Notes under the pieces: model-generated
Told to the model about the DNA's origin: nothing
Seen by the model: only the letters and a program-made list of their open reading frames with translations
Database searches by the model: none
Source of the DNA: Roseivirga sp. UBA6061
GTDB lineage: Bacteria > Bacteroidota > Bacteroidia > Cytophagales > Cyclobacteriaceae
Direction of reading: 5' to 3'
DNA: 64,000 nucleotides
Assembly (NCBI GenBank): GCA_002427745.1
Contig: DIYF01000170.1
Span: forward strand, 1-64,000
Translations under genes and position numbers: made by a program
Shown: positions 35,284 to 43,903 of the stretch, in pieces
Layout of the letters: each line of letters opens with the position of its first letter
Position numbering within the stretch: position 1 is the first letter of the stretch

Positions 35284-37116
35284 ATGCTTCAGACACTCGA
35301 TATATCCATCATTCTCCTCTACCTTCTGATCACGATTGTGATCGGGCTGGTTATGAGAAAAAGATCACAGAAAAGCACAGGGGACTATCTTCTGGGCGGT
35401 AAAAGTATCCCCTGGTATATGCTGGGGCTCTCCAATGCCTCCGGTATGTTTGATATCTCGGGTACTATCTGGCTGGTTACCCTCATGTTTGCCTATGGCA
35501 TCAAGAGTGTCTGGATTCCCTGGCTTTGGCCTGTATTCAACCAGGTTTTCCTGATGGTGTATGTCTCTAAGTGGCTCAGGCGATCTGATGTGACCACGGG
35601 TGCCGAATGGATCCGTACCCGCTTCGGTACAGGAACGGGTGGCAAGCGATCACACACCATTATCGTGGTCTTTGCCTTATTGAGCTGTCTCGGTTTTCTG
35701 GCCTATGGCTTTATTGGTCTGGGAAAGTTTGTCGAAATATTCATTCCATGGGATACCGTCAGCCCCTACCTACCCTTTGAGCTTTCACCTGAATACGTTC
35801 CGCACTTCTATGGTATAGTATTTACCATGTTCGCAGTGTTTTACTCGCTCCTTGGAGGTATGTCGGGCATTGTCTGGGCCGATGTGGTTCAGTTTACTAT
35901 CATGACCATAGCCGCTCTGGTAATTGGCTACCTGGGCTTTGTGGCGGTAGGTGAAAACACTCTGCTTGTGCCGGATGGCTGGATGACCCCCTCTTTTGGC
36001 TGGAAACTCGATCTTGACTGGAGCACCATCATTCCGGCAGTGAACGATAAAATCGCCTCTGACGGATACGGACTCTTTACCATCTTCTTTATGATGATGC
36101 TCTTTAAAGGAGTGTTGGTCAGCATGGCCGGGCCGGCACCAAACTACGACATGCAGAAAATTCTCTCTACCAAATCTCCGGTAGAGGCTTCTAAAATGAG
36201 TGGTTTCGTATCTGTGGTACTCATGCCTATCAGATACCTTATGATAGCAGGCTTCGCAGCCCTGGCCCTGATCTTCTATGAGAAACTGGACCTGATGACG
36301 GTAGCAGGAGAAATAGATTTTGAATTAATACTGCCTGCGGCTATCAAAGAGTTTGTTCCTGTCGGGCTATTGGGACTGTTGCTGGCCGGCTTGCTAGCTG
36401 CCTTTATGTCTACCTTTGCCGGCACCCTGAATGCAGCCCAGGCTTACCTCATCAATGATATTTACCTTCAATACAAAGGCGACAAAGTTTCCCAAAAGCA
36501 GATAAAATGGGCCAATTATGGCTCCGGACTTATTGTTGTTTCGGTCAGCATTATTCTGGGGTTCTTTATTCAGGACGTCAACTCTATTCTTCAATGGCTG
36601 GTTTCGGCACTTTTCGGCAGCTATGTAGTAGCCAATGTACTCAAGTGGCACTGGTGGAGATTTAATGGAGAAGGTTTCTTCTGGGGCATGGTAGCCGGTA
36701 TGATACCTGCCCTGATACTGCCGGTGGTTTTTACTGAAACACTGGACCTCTACTACTTCCCGGTACTTCTGCTTACCTCCGTGGTCGGCTGTGTAGCAGG
36801 CACTTACTCGGCTCCCCCTACAGAGGAATCCGTACTGAAGTCCTTTTATGAAAAAGTGAGGCCATGGGGCTTCTGGAACCCGGTATTCGAAAAGCTGAAA
36901 GCCGAAAACCCTGGCTTTCAAAAAAACAAAGATTTCAAAAAAGATATGTTCAATGTAGCGATGGGTATTACCGCCCAAACATCGCTGGTCATTCTGCCCA
37001 TGTACCTGGTATTCAGACAAAATACCCCCATGTACATCACACTGGCGATACTGATTGTTTCGGCCTTTTTACTGAAAAAATTCTGGTGGAATCGACTCAA
37101 TACAACCCTTGACTAA
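35284..37116 (+). CDS. Sodium:solute symporter (mannobiose or manno-oligosaccharide uptake)
   Basis: A 610-residue inner-membrane protein of the SSS family with about 13-14 hydrophobic segments. I choose ATG 35284, 1 base after the GH26 stop; a TTG nine codons earlier lies inside GH26. Family features are GDYLLGGKSIPWYMLGLSN near the start and LAAFMSTFAGTLNAAQAYLI (about residue 375). Its place between mannanase and mannosylglucose phosphorylase suggests transport of mannobiose into the cytosol. Confidence 0.9.
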   Translation: MLQTLDISIILLYLLITIVIGLVMRKRSQKSTGDYLLGGKSIPWYMLGLSNASGMFDISGTIWLVTLMFAYGIKSVWIPWLWPVFNQVFLMVYVSKWLRRSDVTTGAEWIRTRFGTGTGGKRSHTIIVVFALLSCLGFLAYGFIGLGKFVEIFIPWDTVSPYLPFELSPEYVPHFYGIVFTMFAVFYSLLGGMSGIVWADVVQFTIMTIAALVIGYLGFVAVGENTLLVPDGWMTPSFGWKLDLDWSTIIPAVNDKIASDGYGLFTIFFMMMLFKGVLVSMAGPAPNYDMQKILSTKSPVEASKMSGFVSVVLMPIRYLMIAGFAALALIFYEKLDLMTVAGEIDFELILPAAIKEFVPVGLLGLLLAGLLAAFMSTFAGTLNAAQAYLINDIYLQYKGDKVSQKQIKWANYGSGLIVVSVSIILGFFIQDVNSILQWLVSALFGSYVVANVLKWHWWRFNGEGFFWGMVAGMIPALILPVVFTETLDLYYFPVLLLTSVVGCVAGTYSAPPTEESVLKSFYEKVRPWGFWNPVFEKLKAENPGFQKNKDFKKDMFNVAMGITAQTSLVILPMYLVFRQNTPMYITLAILIVSAFLLKKFWWNRLNTTLD

Positions 37117-37134
37117 AGACACTATTCTAATACA

Positions 37135-38304
37135 ATGGAGGAAGACAACATACAATTCATAAAAGAACGCTATCAGGAGCTGATTGGCAGACCCAATGAG
37201 CCCATCCGCAAATCCAATGGTATTTACCACCGCTACGAATATCCGGTGGTAACTGCTGAGCATACTCCACCCCACTGGCGTTTCGACCTGAACCGTGAAA
37301 CCAATCCGCTCGGACTGGAGCGCATAGGGATCAACGGTACCTTCAATGCCGGGGCAATTAAATGGAAAGGGAAATATGTACTCTGCCTGCGTGTAGAGGG
37401 AAATGACCGAAAGTCCTTTCTGGCCATGGCTGAAAGCCCCAATGGCGTGGATAATTTCACCTTTTGGGATAAGCCTTGTGTCATTCCTGAAATACCGGGT
37501 AATCCTGATACCAATATCTACGATGTAAGACTGACCGCCCATGAAGACGGCTGGATTTATGGCATTTTCTGTACGGAAAGGAAAGACCCTGATGCCCCTA
37601 AGGAGGACACCAGCTCTGCTTCTGCCAATGCAGGAATTGTACGGACCAAAGACCTGATCAACTGGGAGCGCCTCCCTGATCTTATTTCCTGCTCTTCACA
37701 GCAGAGAAACGTGGTACTGCATCCGGAGTTTGTGAATGGCAAATACGCTGTTTATACACGTCCTCAGGATGGCTTTATCGAAGTAGGCTCTGGTGGTGGT
37801 ATCGGCCTGGGTTATATCAGCAATATGGAAAATCCTGTAGTGGAAGATGAACGCGTGATCAATAACAAGGTATATCACACGGTCTATGAATTAAAAAACG
37901 GCTTAGGTCCCGCCCCTATCAAGACGAAAAAGGGATGGCTGCACCTGGCACATGGTGTGCGAAATACTGCTGCCGGTCTGCGCTATACACTCTATATGTT
38001 TATGACCGACCTGAATGATATCTCTAAGATCATTCATCATCCTGCCGGACATTTTATGGCTCCGATCAATGGCGAAAGAGTCGGTGATGTTTCTAATGTA
38101 CTCTTCTCCAATGGCTGGATTGAAGACCCTGACGGCCGTGTTTTCATCTACTATGCTTCCTCGGATACCCGCATGCATGTAGCCGAATCAACCATTGACA
38201 AGCTGGTAGACTATGTGACCAATTCACCGGAAGACAAATACACCTCCGCGGGTTCTGTGCAGACCATCATTGATCTGATTGATAAAAACAAAGGGCTTTA
38301 TTGA
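37135..38304 (+). CDS. GH130 4-O-beta-D-mannosyl-D-glucose phosphorylase
   Basis: A 389-residue cytosolic GH130 enzyme of the mannosylglucose phosphorylase group (GH130_1). The start resembles the Bacteroides enzyme, including NPLGLERIGINGTFNAGAI with the usual LGRxGxxGTxNxG pattern and NIYDVRLTAHEDGWIYG. It splits mannosyl-glucose with phosphate to mannose-1-phosphate and glucose. The 2-epimerase that makes its substrate is encoded next with a 1-base overlap, which strongly supports this role over other GH130 specificities. Confidence 0.92.
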   Translation: MEEDNIQFIKERYQELIGRPNEPIRKSNGIYHRYEYPVVTAEHTPPHWRFDLNRETNPLGLERIGINGTFNAGAIKWKGKYVLCLRVEGNDRKSFLAMAESPNGVDNFTFWDKPCVIPEIPGNPDTNIYDVRLTAHEDGWIYGIFCTERKDPDAPKEDTSSASANAGIVRTKDLINWERLPDLISCSSQQRNVVLHPEFVNGKYAVYTRPQDGFIEVGSGGGIGLGYISNMENPVVEDERVINNKVYHTVYELKNGLGPAPIKTKKGWLHLAHGVRNTAAGLRYTLYMFMTDLNDISKIIHHPAGHFMAPINGERVGDVSNVLFSNGWIEDPDGRVFIYYASSDTRMHVAESTIDKLVDYVTNSPEDKYTSAGSVQTIIDLIDKNKGLY

Positions 38305-39488
38305 TGCGCCATAAGTTCGATTTGCTGCAGTATGAGATGGGCGAAGAGCTCCTCAAAATTCTTGATTACTGGCGAAATCATACTCAGGACCTGGCAAACG
38401 GTGGGTTCCACGGACGTATTACACATCAAAACAAAGTAGTGCAGCGGGCCTCGAAGGGAATTATCCTGAACACCCGGATTCTTTGGTCTTTCTCAGCGGC
38501 TGCAAGACACCTTAATACACAGGAATACCATAGCATGGAAGACCGTTCCTTCCATTACCTGAAAGATCATTTTTTTGATAGCAGGTACGGAGGTGTTTTC
38601 TGGGAACTTGATTATCAAGGCAAGCCCATCAACAGAAGAAAACAGGTCTACGCGCAGGCATTCGCTATTTATGCTTTGTCAGAGTACTACATACTGTCCC
38701 AAAATGTAACAGCGAGAGAACTGGCCGTCAACCTTTTTGAACTGGTAGAGAAGCACTCTAAAGACTGCGAAAAAGGGGGCTATCTGGAAGCTTTCGGGGA
38801 AGACTGGAGTACTTTGGAAGACATGCGACTCAGCCATAAGGACATGAATGCCTCCAAGACAATGAATACGCACCTGCACATACTGGAGGCCTACACCACA
38901 CTACTGAAGGTATATGACAATGCCGCACTCAGAGCTTCGCTTGGAGAGCTGGTCGAGCTGTTTCTTAACAGGTTTCTTAATGAGAACAATCATTACGACC
39001 TTTTCTTTGATGATGACTGGACTCTGATGAGTCATACCATTTCCTATGGTCATGATATTGAAACAGCCTGGCTGCTGATAGAGGCTGCCAGGGCTGTGGG
39101 AGATCAAGAGCTCCTAAAACGCACCAAAACAGCAGCTTTACAAGTCGCAGACACCTTTCTGAAGGAGGCACTTGACGAAGACGGGGCGGTTGTCAATGAA
39201 CTTGACCTGAATTCAAACCACAGGGACACCGACCGACATTGGTGGCCTCAGGTAGAGGCTATCATTGGCCTTACCTACGCCTATCGCCTTACCGGAAAAC
39301 TGAAGTATACTGACTATGCTTCCCGTATCTGGGAGTTTACCAAAGAAAACCTCATTGATCATCAGCATGGCGAGTGGTTCTTCCGGGTAGATGCCTATGG
39401 AAAAGTCTATGCGGAAGAAGACAAAGTCAGTATGTGGAAAGCACCCTATCACAGCACCAGAGCCTGTATCATGATAAACAACATCTAA
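38304..39488 (+). CDS. Cellobiose/mannobiose 2-epimerase
   Basis: A 394-residue (alpha/alpha)6-barrel enzyme of the N-acylglucosamine 2-epimerase family. It contains NTRILWSFSAAARHL near residue 52, HDIETAWLLIEAA (about residue 249) and RHWWPQVEAI (about residue 313) with the catalytic histidines. It converts mannobiose to mannosyl-glucose for the phosphorylase encoded just before. ATG 38304 overlaps the GH130 stop as TGATG; its own stop overlaps the next ATG as TAATG. This is a tightly coupled operon. Confidence 0.9.
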   Translation: MRHKFDLLQYEMGEELLKILDYWRNHTQDLANGGFHGRITHQNKVVQRASKGIILNTRILWSFSAAARHLNTQEYHSMEDRSFHYLKDHFFDSRYGGVFWELDYQGKPINRRKQVYAQAFAIYALSEYYILSQNVTARELAVNLFELVEKHSKDCEKGGYLEAFGEDWSTLEDMRLSHKDMNASKTMNTHLHILEAYTTLLKVYDNAALRASLGELVELFLNRFLNENNHYDLFFDDDWTLMSHTISYGHDIETAWLLIEAARAVGDQELLKRTKTAALQVADTFLKEALDEDGAVVNELDLNSNHRDTDRHWWPQVEAIIGLTYAYRLTGKLKYTDYASRIWEFTKENLIDHQHGEWFFRVDAYGKVYAEEDKVSMWKAPYHSTRACIMINNI

Positions 39489-41032
39489 TGAAAAAGTCAG
39501 CTCTCACATACCTATCAGCCGTTTTACTGGTTCTCATGGCTTCCTGCTCCAAAGACAACGATGAACCCTCAGAGCTTGCAGAACTGAGCATAGCAGCCAA
39601 TTCCACTACGATAACCGAAGGCGAGTCTGCCAGCTTTACACTGACCCTCAGTGCTCCTCTCTCCTCTCCCGTCAATGTGACTCTGCAAATTGAAGGATCC
39701 GCTGCCAACGGAGCAGACTATCAAAGCATTGATGACGAAATCACCATCCCCGCCAATCGTCTCACCGAAAGTATTACCATAAGCAGCCTGGAGGATGACG
39801 AAGAAGAAGACACAGAGGTACTAAGACTGACCTTGTTGAGCACGGATCATACAGGTATCAGCATTACACAGAATCAGGCCAGCCTTTCTATTAAAGATAC
39901 TGAGCAGGAATTCCGTCTTGCTCCGGCAGCTGCGAGGTCATATATGGTAAACCCCTCTGCCACGGAAGAGACTGTTGCGCTTTTCTATAACCTGAAAAGA
40001 TCGGCAGAGACTGGCTTTGTCGTGGGACAACAGGACGCTTTTCACCTGTTTTTCAATGATGCCCGCGGAGATGCTGATATGAAGAAAACAACTGGCAGAG
40101 ATCCTGGACTTCTTGGCTCTGACTTTATGTTTATAACAAGCGACAGAAATGATGAAACACCCAATAACTGGTTTTATCAACAGGAGCAATTGATTAAAGA
40201 GGACGTGGCCGAAGCTTATAACAAAGGAATGATCAATGCCTTTACCTGGCATTTCAATGAGCCCTATGATGGAGAACACTTCTATACGGCTCAGATGACT
40301 TCCTTTCAAAAAGCCAATGCTTTCAAAAGCATCATGCCCGGAGCCAGCAACCATGAATACTTCAGGGCCAAACTCGACAAGGTGGCCAGTGTTGCCAAAT
40401 CGCTTACGGGCAACGATGGCAAGCCCATCCCTATCATCTTCAGGCCCTTTCATGAGTTTGACGGCCACTGGTTCTGGTGGGGACGTGACTACTGTACAGC
40501 CCAGGAATTTATCACCGTCTGGCGCTTTATGGTGGAGTACCTCAGAGATACCAAAGGAGTAAACAATATGCTTTTTGCCTTTTCACCTGACAATAGCTAC
40601 ACCACCCAAAGTGGGTACCTGAGCCGCTATCCGGGAGATGCCTATGTAGACATATTAGGCATGGACAACTATGGTGACTTTAACAATGAAGGTACAGCCG
40701 GTGTAGAAAGGGCAAATGCCAAACTTCAGATCGTATCTGATCTGGCCAAAGAACGGGTAAAAATTGCCGCCCTGGCCGAGACCGGTTACTTCGTGACCCC
40801 GGGACAAAACACACCCATATCCGGTTTTTATTCGGAAAACCTGTACAAAGCCCTGACTGACAACAACATTCAAATCAGCTATATGATGTTTTGGAATAAC
40901 ATCGGAAATACCTATTGTGTCCCTCCCCCGGGTCAGAGCGATACAAATGACTTTATCAATTTTGCGAATAAGTCCCGCTCGCTGCTGGAGGATGCTCTGC
41001 CGGACATGTATACACTACCAAGCGGAGATTAA
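39488..41032 (+). CDS. GH26 beta-mannanase with N-terminal Calx-beta-like domain
   Basis: A 514-residue lipoprotein. The ATG at 39488 overlaps the preceding stop and begins a lipoprotein signal (MKKSALTYLSAVLLVLMASC). Residues about 30-140 form a Calx-beta-like immunoglobulin-fold domain (TITEGESASFTLTLS, ending LSIKDTEQ). The GH26 domain follows, with acid/base Glu in IIFRPFHEFDGHWFWWG and nucleophile in ALAETGYFV. The extra domain may place the enzyme away from the membrane. It is the second GH26 of the locus and likely complements the first, for example endo versus mannobiose-releasing action; that is inference. Confidence 0.9.
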   Translation: MKKSALTYLSAVLLVLMASCSKDNDEPSELAELSIAANSTTITEGESASFTLTLSAPLSSPVNVTLQIEGSAANGADYQSIDDEITIPANRLTESITISSLEDDEEEDTEVLRLTLLSTDHTGISITQNQASLSIKDTEQEFRLAPAAARSYMVNPSATEETVALFYNLKRSAETGFVVGQQDAFHLFFNDARGDADMKKTTGRDPGLLGSDFMFITSDRNDETPNNWFYQQEQLIKEDVAEAYNKGMINAFTWHFNEPYDGEHFYTAQMTSFQKANAFKSIMPGASNHEYFRAKLDKVASVAKSLTGNDGKPIPIIFRPFHEFDGHWFWWGRDYCTAQEFITVWRFMVEYLRDTKGVNNMLFAFSPDNSYTTQSGYLSRYPGDAYVDILGMDNYGDFNNEGTAGVERANAKLQIVSDLAKERVKIAALAETGYFVTPGQNTPISGFYSENLYKALTDNNIQISYMMFWNNIGNTYCVPPPGQSDTNDFINFANKSRSLLEDALPDMYTLPSGD

Positions 41033-41074
41033 ACACCAGGAGCCTTTACTTATGCAATACTAAAGATCTTCATC

Positions 41075-42082
41075 ATGCGCCATTACCTTAAAACTTCTAA
41101 ATACCTCTTTTTGGTTATGGCCCTTGTGGTTTGCTCAACACTGACGAGTACAGCCCAGGTAAAAGTCATTTTTGACACTGACTTTGGTGGTGATGCGGAT
41201 GACCTTGGCGCCCTGGCCATGCTACACCACTTCGTAGACAAAAAGGAATGTGAGCTGCTCGCCATTATGAGCTGGCAACTGGAAGAGCATGCCGTAGCCG
41301 GCCTGGATGCTGTCAATCGCTACTATGGACATCCTGATATTCCCATAGGCAGCAGAAAGGGGGCTATGCATTTTACTGACTGGAATCACAGTAAGCCCAT
41401 TGCAGATTACTTCGGCTCTACCTTAAAAACCCATCAGGTACCCGATGCTACCACACTGTATCGCAACATCCTGGCTAAGGCCCGTGACCAGGAGATTGTG
41501 ATCATCACCGTAGGGCCTCTCAAAAACATTCAGGACCTGCTACAATCACAACCAGACTCTGTATCTGAGCTATCAGGTATGGAATTGGTTCATCAGAAGG
41601 TGAAAGAATTTGTCATCATGGGCGGGCAATTTCCCTCCGGAGAGAGCGAATGGAACTTCAACGGCAATATGCCGGGTGTAACAGAGTATGTGCTGGATAA
41701 GATCAAGGTGCCGATTACCTTTTCAGGCTACGAGATCGGTCTTCACATCAAAACCGGTGAGGTTTTTAACAACATAGACAAAAACAGCCCCCTCTACATC
41801 GGGTATAAGCATTTTAGTAAAAATGCCTCCTGGATTAACCAGAACTATCAAGGCAGGATACTGGACAATGCCACTTATGATCAGACAGCTGTACTTTATG
41901 CGGTTCGCGGAGGTGTCGGTACTCTTTGGAACCGCGTGGAAGACGGATATTGTCAACCGGATAAAACAGGAGGCAACCGGTGGATAAAAGCCCCTAAATC
42001 CCACCATTCCTACCTTCAGTTGAAAGCTTCTTATGAAGAAATGGCGGAATTAATTGAGAGCTTAATGTTGGGAAGGTTTTAG
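41075..42082 (+). CDS. Exported nucleoside hydrolase-family protein
   Basis: A 335-residue protein with a signal peptide ending STAQ (about residue 27). The nucleoside-hydrolase metal motif is VIFDTDFGGDADD (about residues 31-43), followed by DLGALAMLHHF. It lies 42 bases after the second GH26 gene on the same strand. Family members cleave ribonucleosides, but a role in mannan use is not obvious. It may act on a different N- or O-glycoside or be an unrelated passenger of the operon. Confidence 0.82.
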   Translation: MRHYLKTSKYLFLVMALVVCSTLTSTAQVKVIFDTDFGGDADDLGALAMLHHFVDKKECELLAIMSWQLEEHAVAGLDAVNRYYGHPDIPIGSRKGAMHFTDWNHSKPIADYFGSTLKTHQVPDATTLYRNILAKARDQEIVIITVGPLKNIQDLLQSQPDSVSELSGMELVHQKVKEFVIMGGQFPSGESEWNFNGNMPGVTEYVLDKIKVPITFSGYEIGLHIKTGEVFNNIDKNSPLYIGYKHFSKNASWINQNYQGRILDNATYDQTAVLYAVRGGVGTLWNRVEDGYCQPDKTGGNRWIKAPKSHHSYLQLKASYEEMAELIESLMLGRF

Positions 42083-42308
42083 CAGCATCCTCTCAAGTCT
42101 TTTTACTACTGTGTCAACCAGGCAGCCTGTAAGCATCATCAGGTTCAGGAGGCAATGATACCTCAAGCGTATCGGAAATGAGCCTGTAGTTTGTCATTCA
42201 CAATCTGCTATAAATCATGTTGACTTCACTCATTCAACAGCTGACTTCAATCAGGTTTATTATTTAGTGAAAAAAGATGAATATTGACTTATCACCCCTG
42301 CCCTGATA

Positions 42309-43832
42309 ATGATAAACAGAGTCCTTTTAGCCATTGTAATTCTTGTAAGTATCTCCTGTGTTTCAAAGGAAGAAGCTTCAGAAAACTTTGTAATTGAAAA
42401 TCTGAACAAAGGAGCCTATTCAGTAGGGTTTCAAAGTAGTTGGAAGCTCGACCTTTCAAGAGATTACCAGTTGACCCTGAATGACACCACAGTCGTTTCT
42501 GAGCAAAAAAGGCCCGTATTGTTCAATGTCTGGTACCCCGCTCCTCAGGCAGGAACGGAAACTATGCCTTATGAAGAATACTTTGCAATCGAGAATGGCT
42601 CCGCGGACTTTGGTGCCTTTTCTAAAGCACTTAAAGCTTACAACCTCAATGTAATGGCGAATGAGCTCCTGGACCAGGATATCGAAGCACTGGATGCTTC
42701 GGGCCTCCAGGCCTTCAACTCTTTACTAAAGACAAAAACAGCTGCTTACAAAGACATCCCTTTTCCCGGAAAGGGTAAGTTCCCTCTTGTAATCTACCAT
42801 TCAGGTGCCGGGTCATCCTATGACGATAACTCCGTGTTGTGTGAATATCTGGCAAGCCATGGCTATGCCGTGGTTGGCTCGGCTTTTCAAAAGGCCAATG
42901 GAAGCACCCTCAACATTGATGCTGATAAGGGATCATTTGATGATATTGATTTCCTTATCAGAGAAGCCGGGAAGCTGGGGTTTGTAGACACCACAGCCAC
43001 AGCACTCATAGGTCATAGTCTCGGGGCCCAGACACTGCTGAAATATCAATCACAGGGACTTTCCGGAGCCAGGTCTCTGGTACTTCTTGATGCTACTTTC
43101 GAGCATCACAGCATTCATAATGACCTGTTCTGGTCAGGAGTCATCAATCAGTCAAAGGAGAACAAAAATGAATTCGATAACCGGATATTAGGAGTTTCGG
43201 TTTATGAGTCTTTTTATCAGCTATATGAGACTTTTGAACTGGCCGACCGGTATTATTTGTCGATAGATCACCTTTCACATAATGAGTTCATCTCTCAGGG
43301 AGTCTTGAAGAAACAGCTCATCAATGAATTCAAACTTGATACTTTAGATGCAGTCAAATCATATCCCTCCGTTTCTGAGAGATATGCTTTTGTGTGCAGT
43401 ACTATACTCAGTTTCTTATCGGAACGTGACCTGAACGAAGTCCGGCCAGGTTCTTCGGGAAGGAGTTTTGAGAAAAGCTTAAAAACTGATCATGCACCAT
43501 GGCAACCCGAAAGATCAGGTCCGCCAACTCCCAGACAGCACTTTGCTCTGTACCAATCAGCTGGGGTAGATAGTGCACTGGCTGTCCTGAAGAAATATGA
43601 ATCGTTGGCAGACTCAAACCCTTTGTATAGAGCGGATTACGGTTTTGGGTGGGTATTTGAACTGTTGAGTCAGAATCAAGTTGAGGAAGCAAGAAAAGTC
43701 AACACCTATTTCAACCTCTTCCAGCCGAATGGAATCCAGGAAGTATTCAATAGCAACAAACGCATCGGTGAAAGATACGGAGTAGATCTGATCATCAACT
43801 ACTTCGAAAACAAACGGAAGTTACTTGACTAG
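42309..43832 (+). CDS. Alpha/beta-hydrolase lipoprotein
   Basis: A 507-residue lipoprotein (lipobox SISC, Cys near residue 17). The alpha/beta-hydrolase domain (about residues 60-350) has PLVIYHSGAGSSYDD and the nucleophile elbow ALIGHSLGAQTLL (Ser near residue 237), similar to platelet-activating-factor acetylhydrolase or dienelactone-hydrolase-like proteins. The last 100 residues are helical and may be TPR-like. About 225 gene-free bases precede it, so it may not belong to the mannan operon. Confidence 0.75.
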   Translation: MINRVLLAIVILVSISCVSKEEASENFVIENLNKGAYSVGFQSSWKLDLSRDYQLTLNDTTVVSEQKRPVLFNVWYPAPQAGTETMPYEEYFAIENGSADFGAFSKALKAYNLNVMANELLDQDIEALDASGLQAFNSLLKTKTAAYKDIPFPGKGKFPLVIYHSGAGSSYDDNSVLCEYLASHGYAVVGSAFQKANGSTLNIDADKGSFDDIDFLIREAGKLGFVDTTATALIGHSLGAQTLLKYQSQGLSGARSLVLLDATFEHHSIHNDLFWSGVINQSKENKNEFDNRILGVSVYESFYQLYETFELADRYYLSIDHLSHNEFISQGVLKKQLINEFKLDTLDAVKSYPSVSERYAFVCSTILSFLSERDLNEVRPGSSGRSFEKSLKTDHAPWQPERSGPPTPRQHFALYQSAGVDSALAVLKKYESLADSNPLYRADYGFGWVFELLSQNQVEEARKVNTYFNLFQPNGIQEVFNSNKRIGERYGVDLIINYFENKRKLLD

Positions 43833-43903
43833 CAAAACGTCATCAATCTATTGGAATAGCTTACTGCCTTCCGCTACACCATCAGCCTGAGTCTAACTCC
43901 TCA

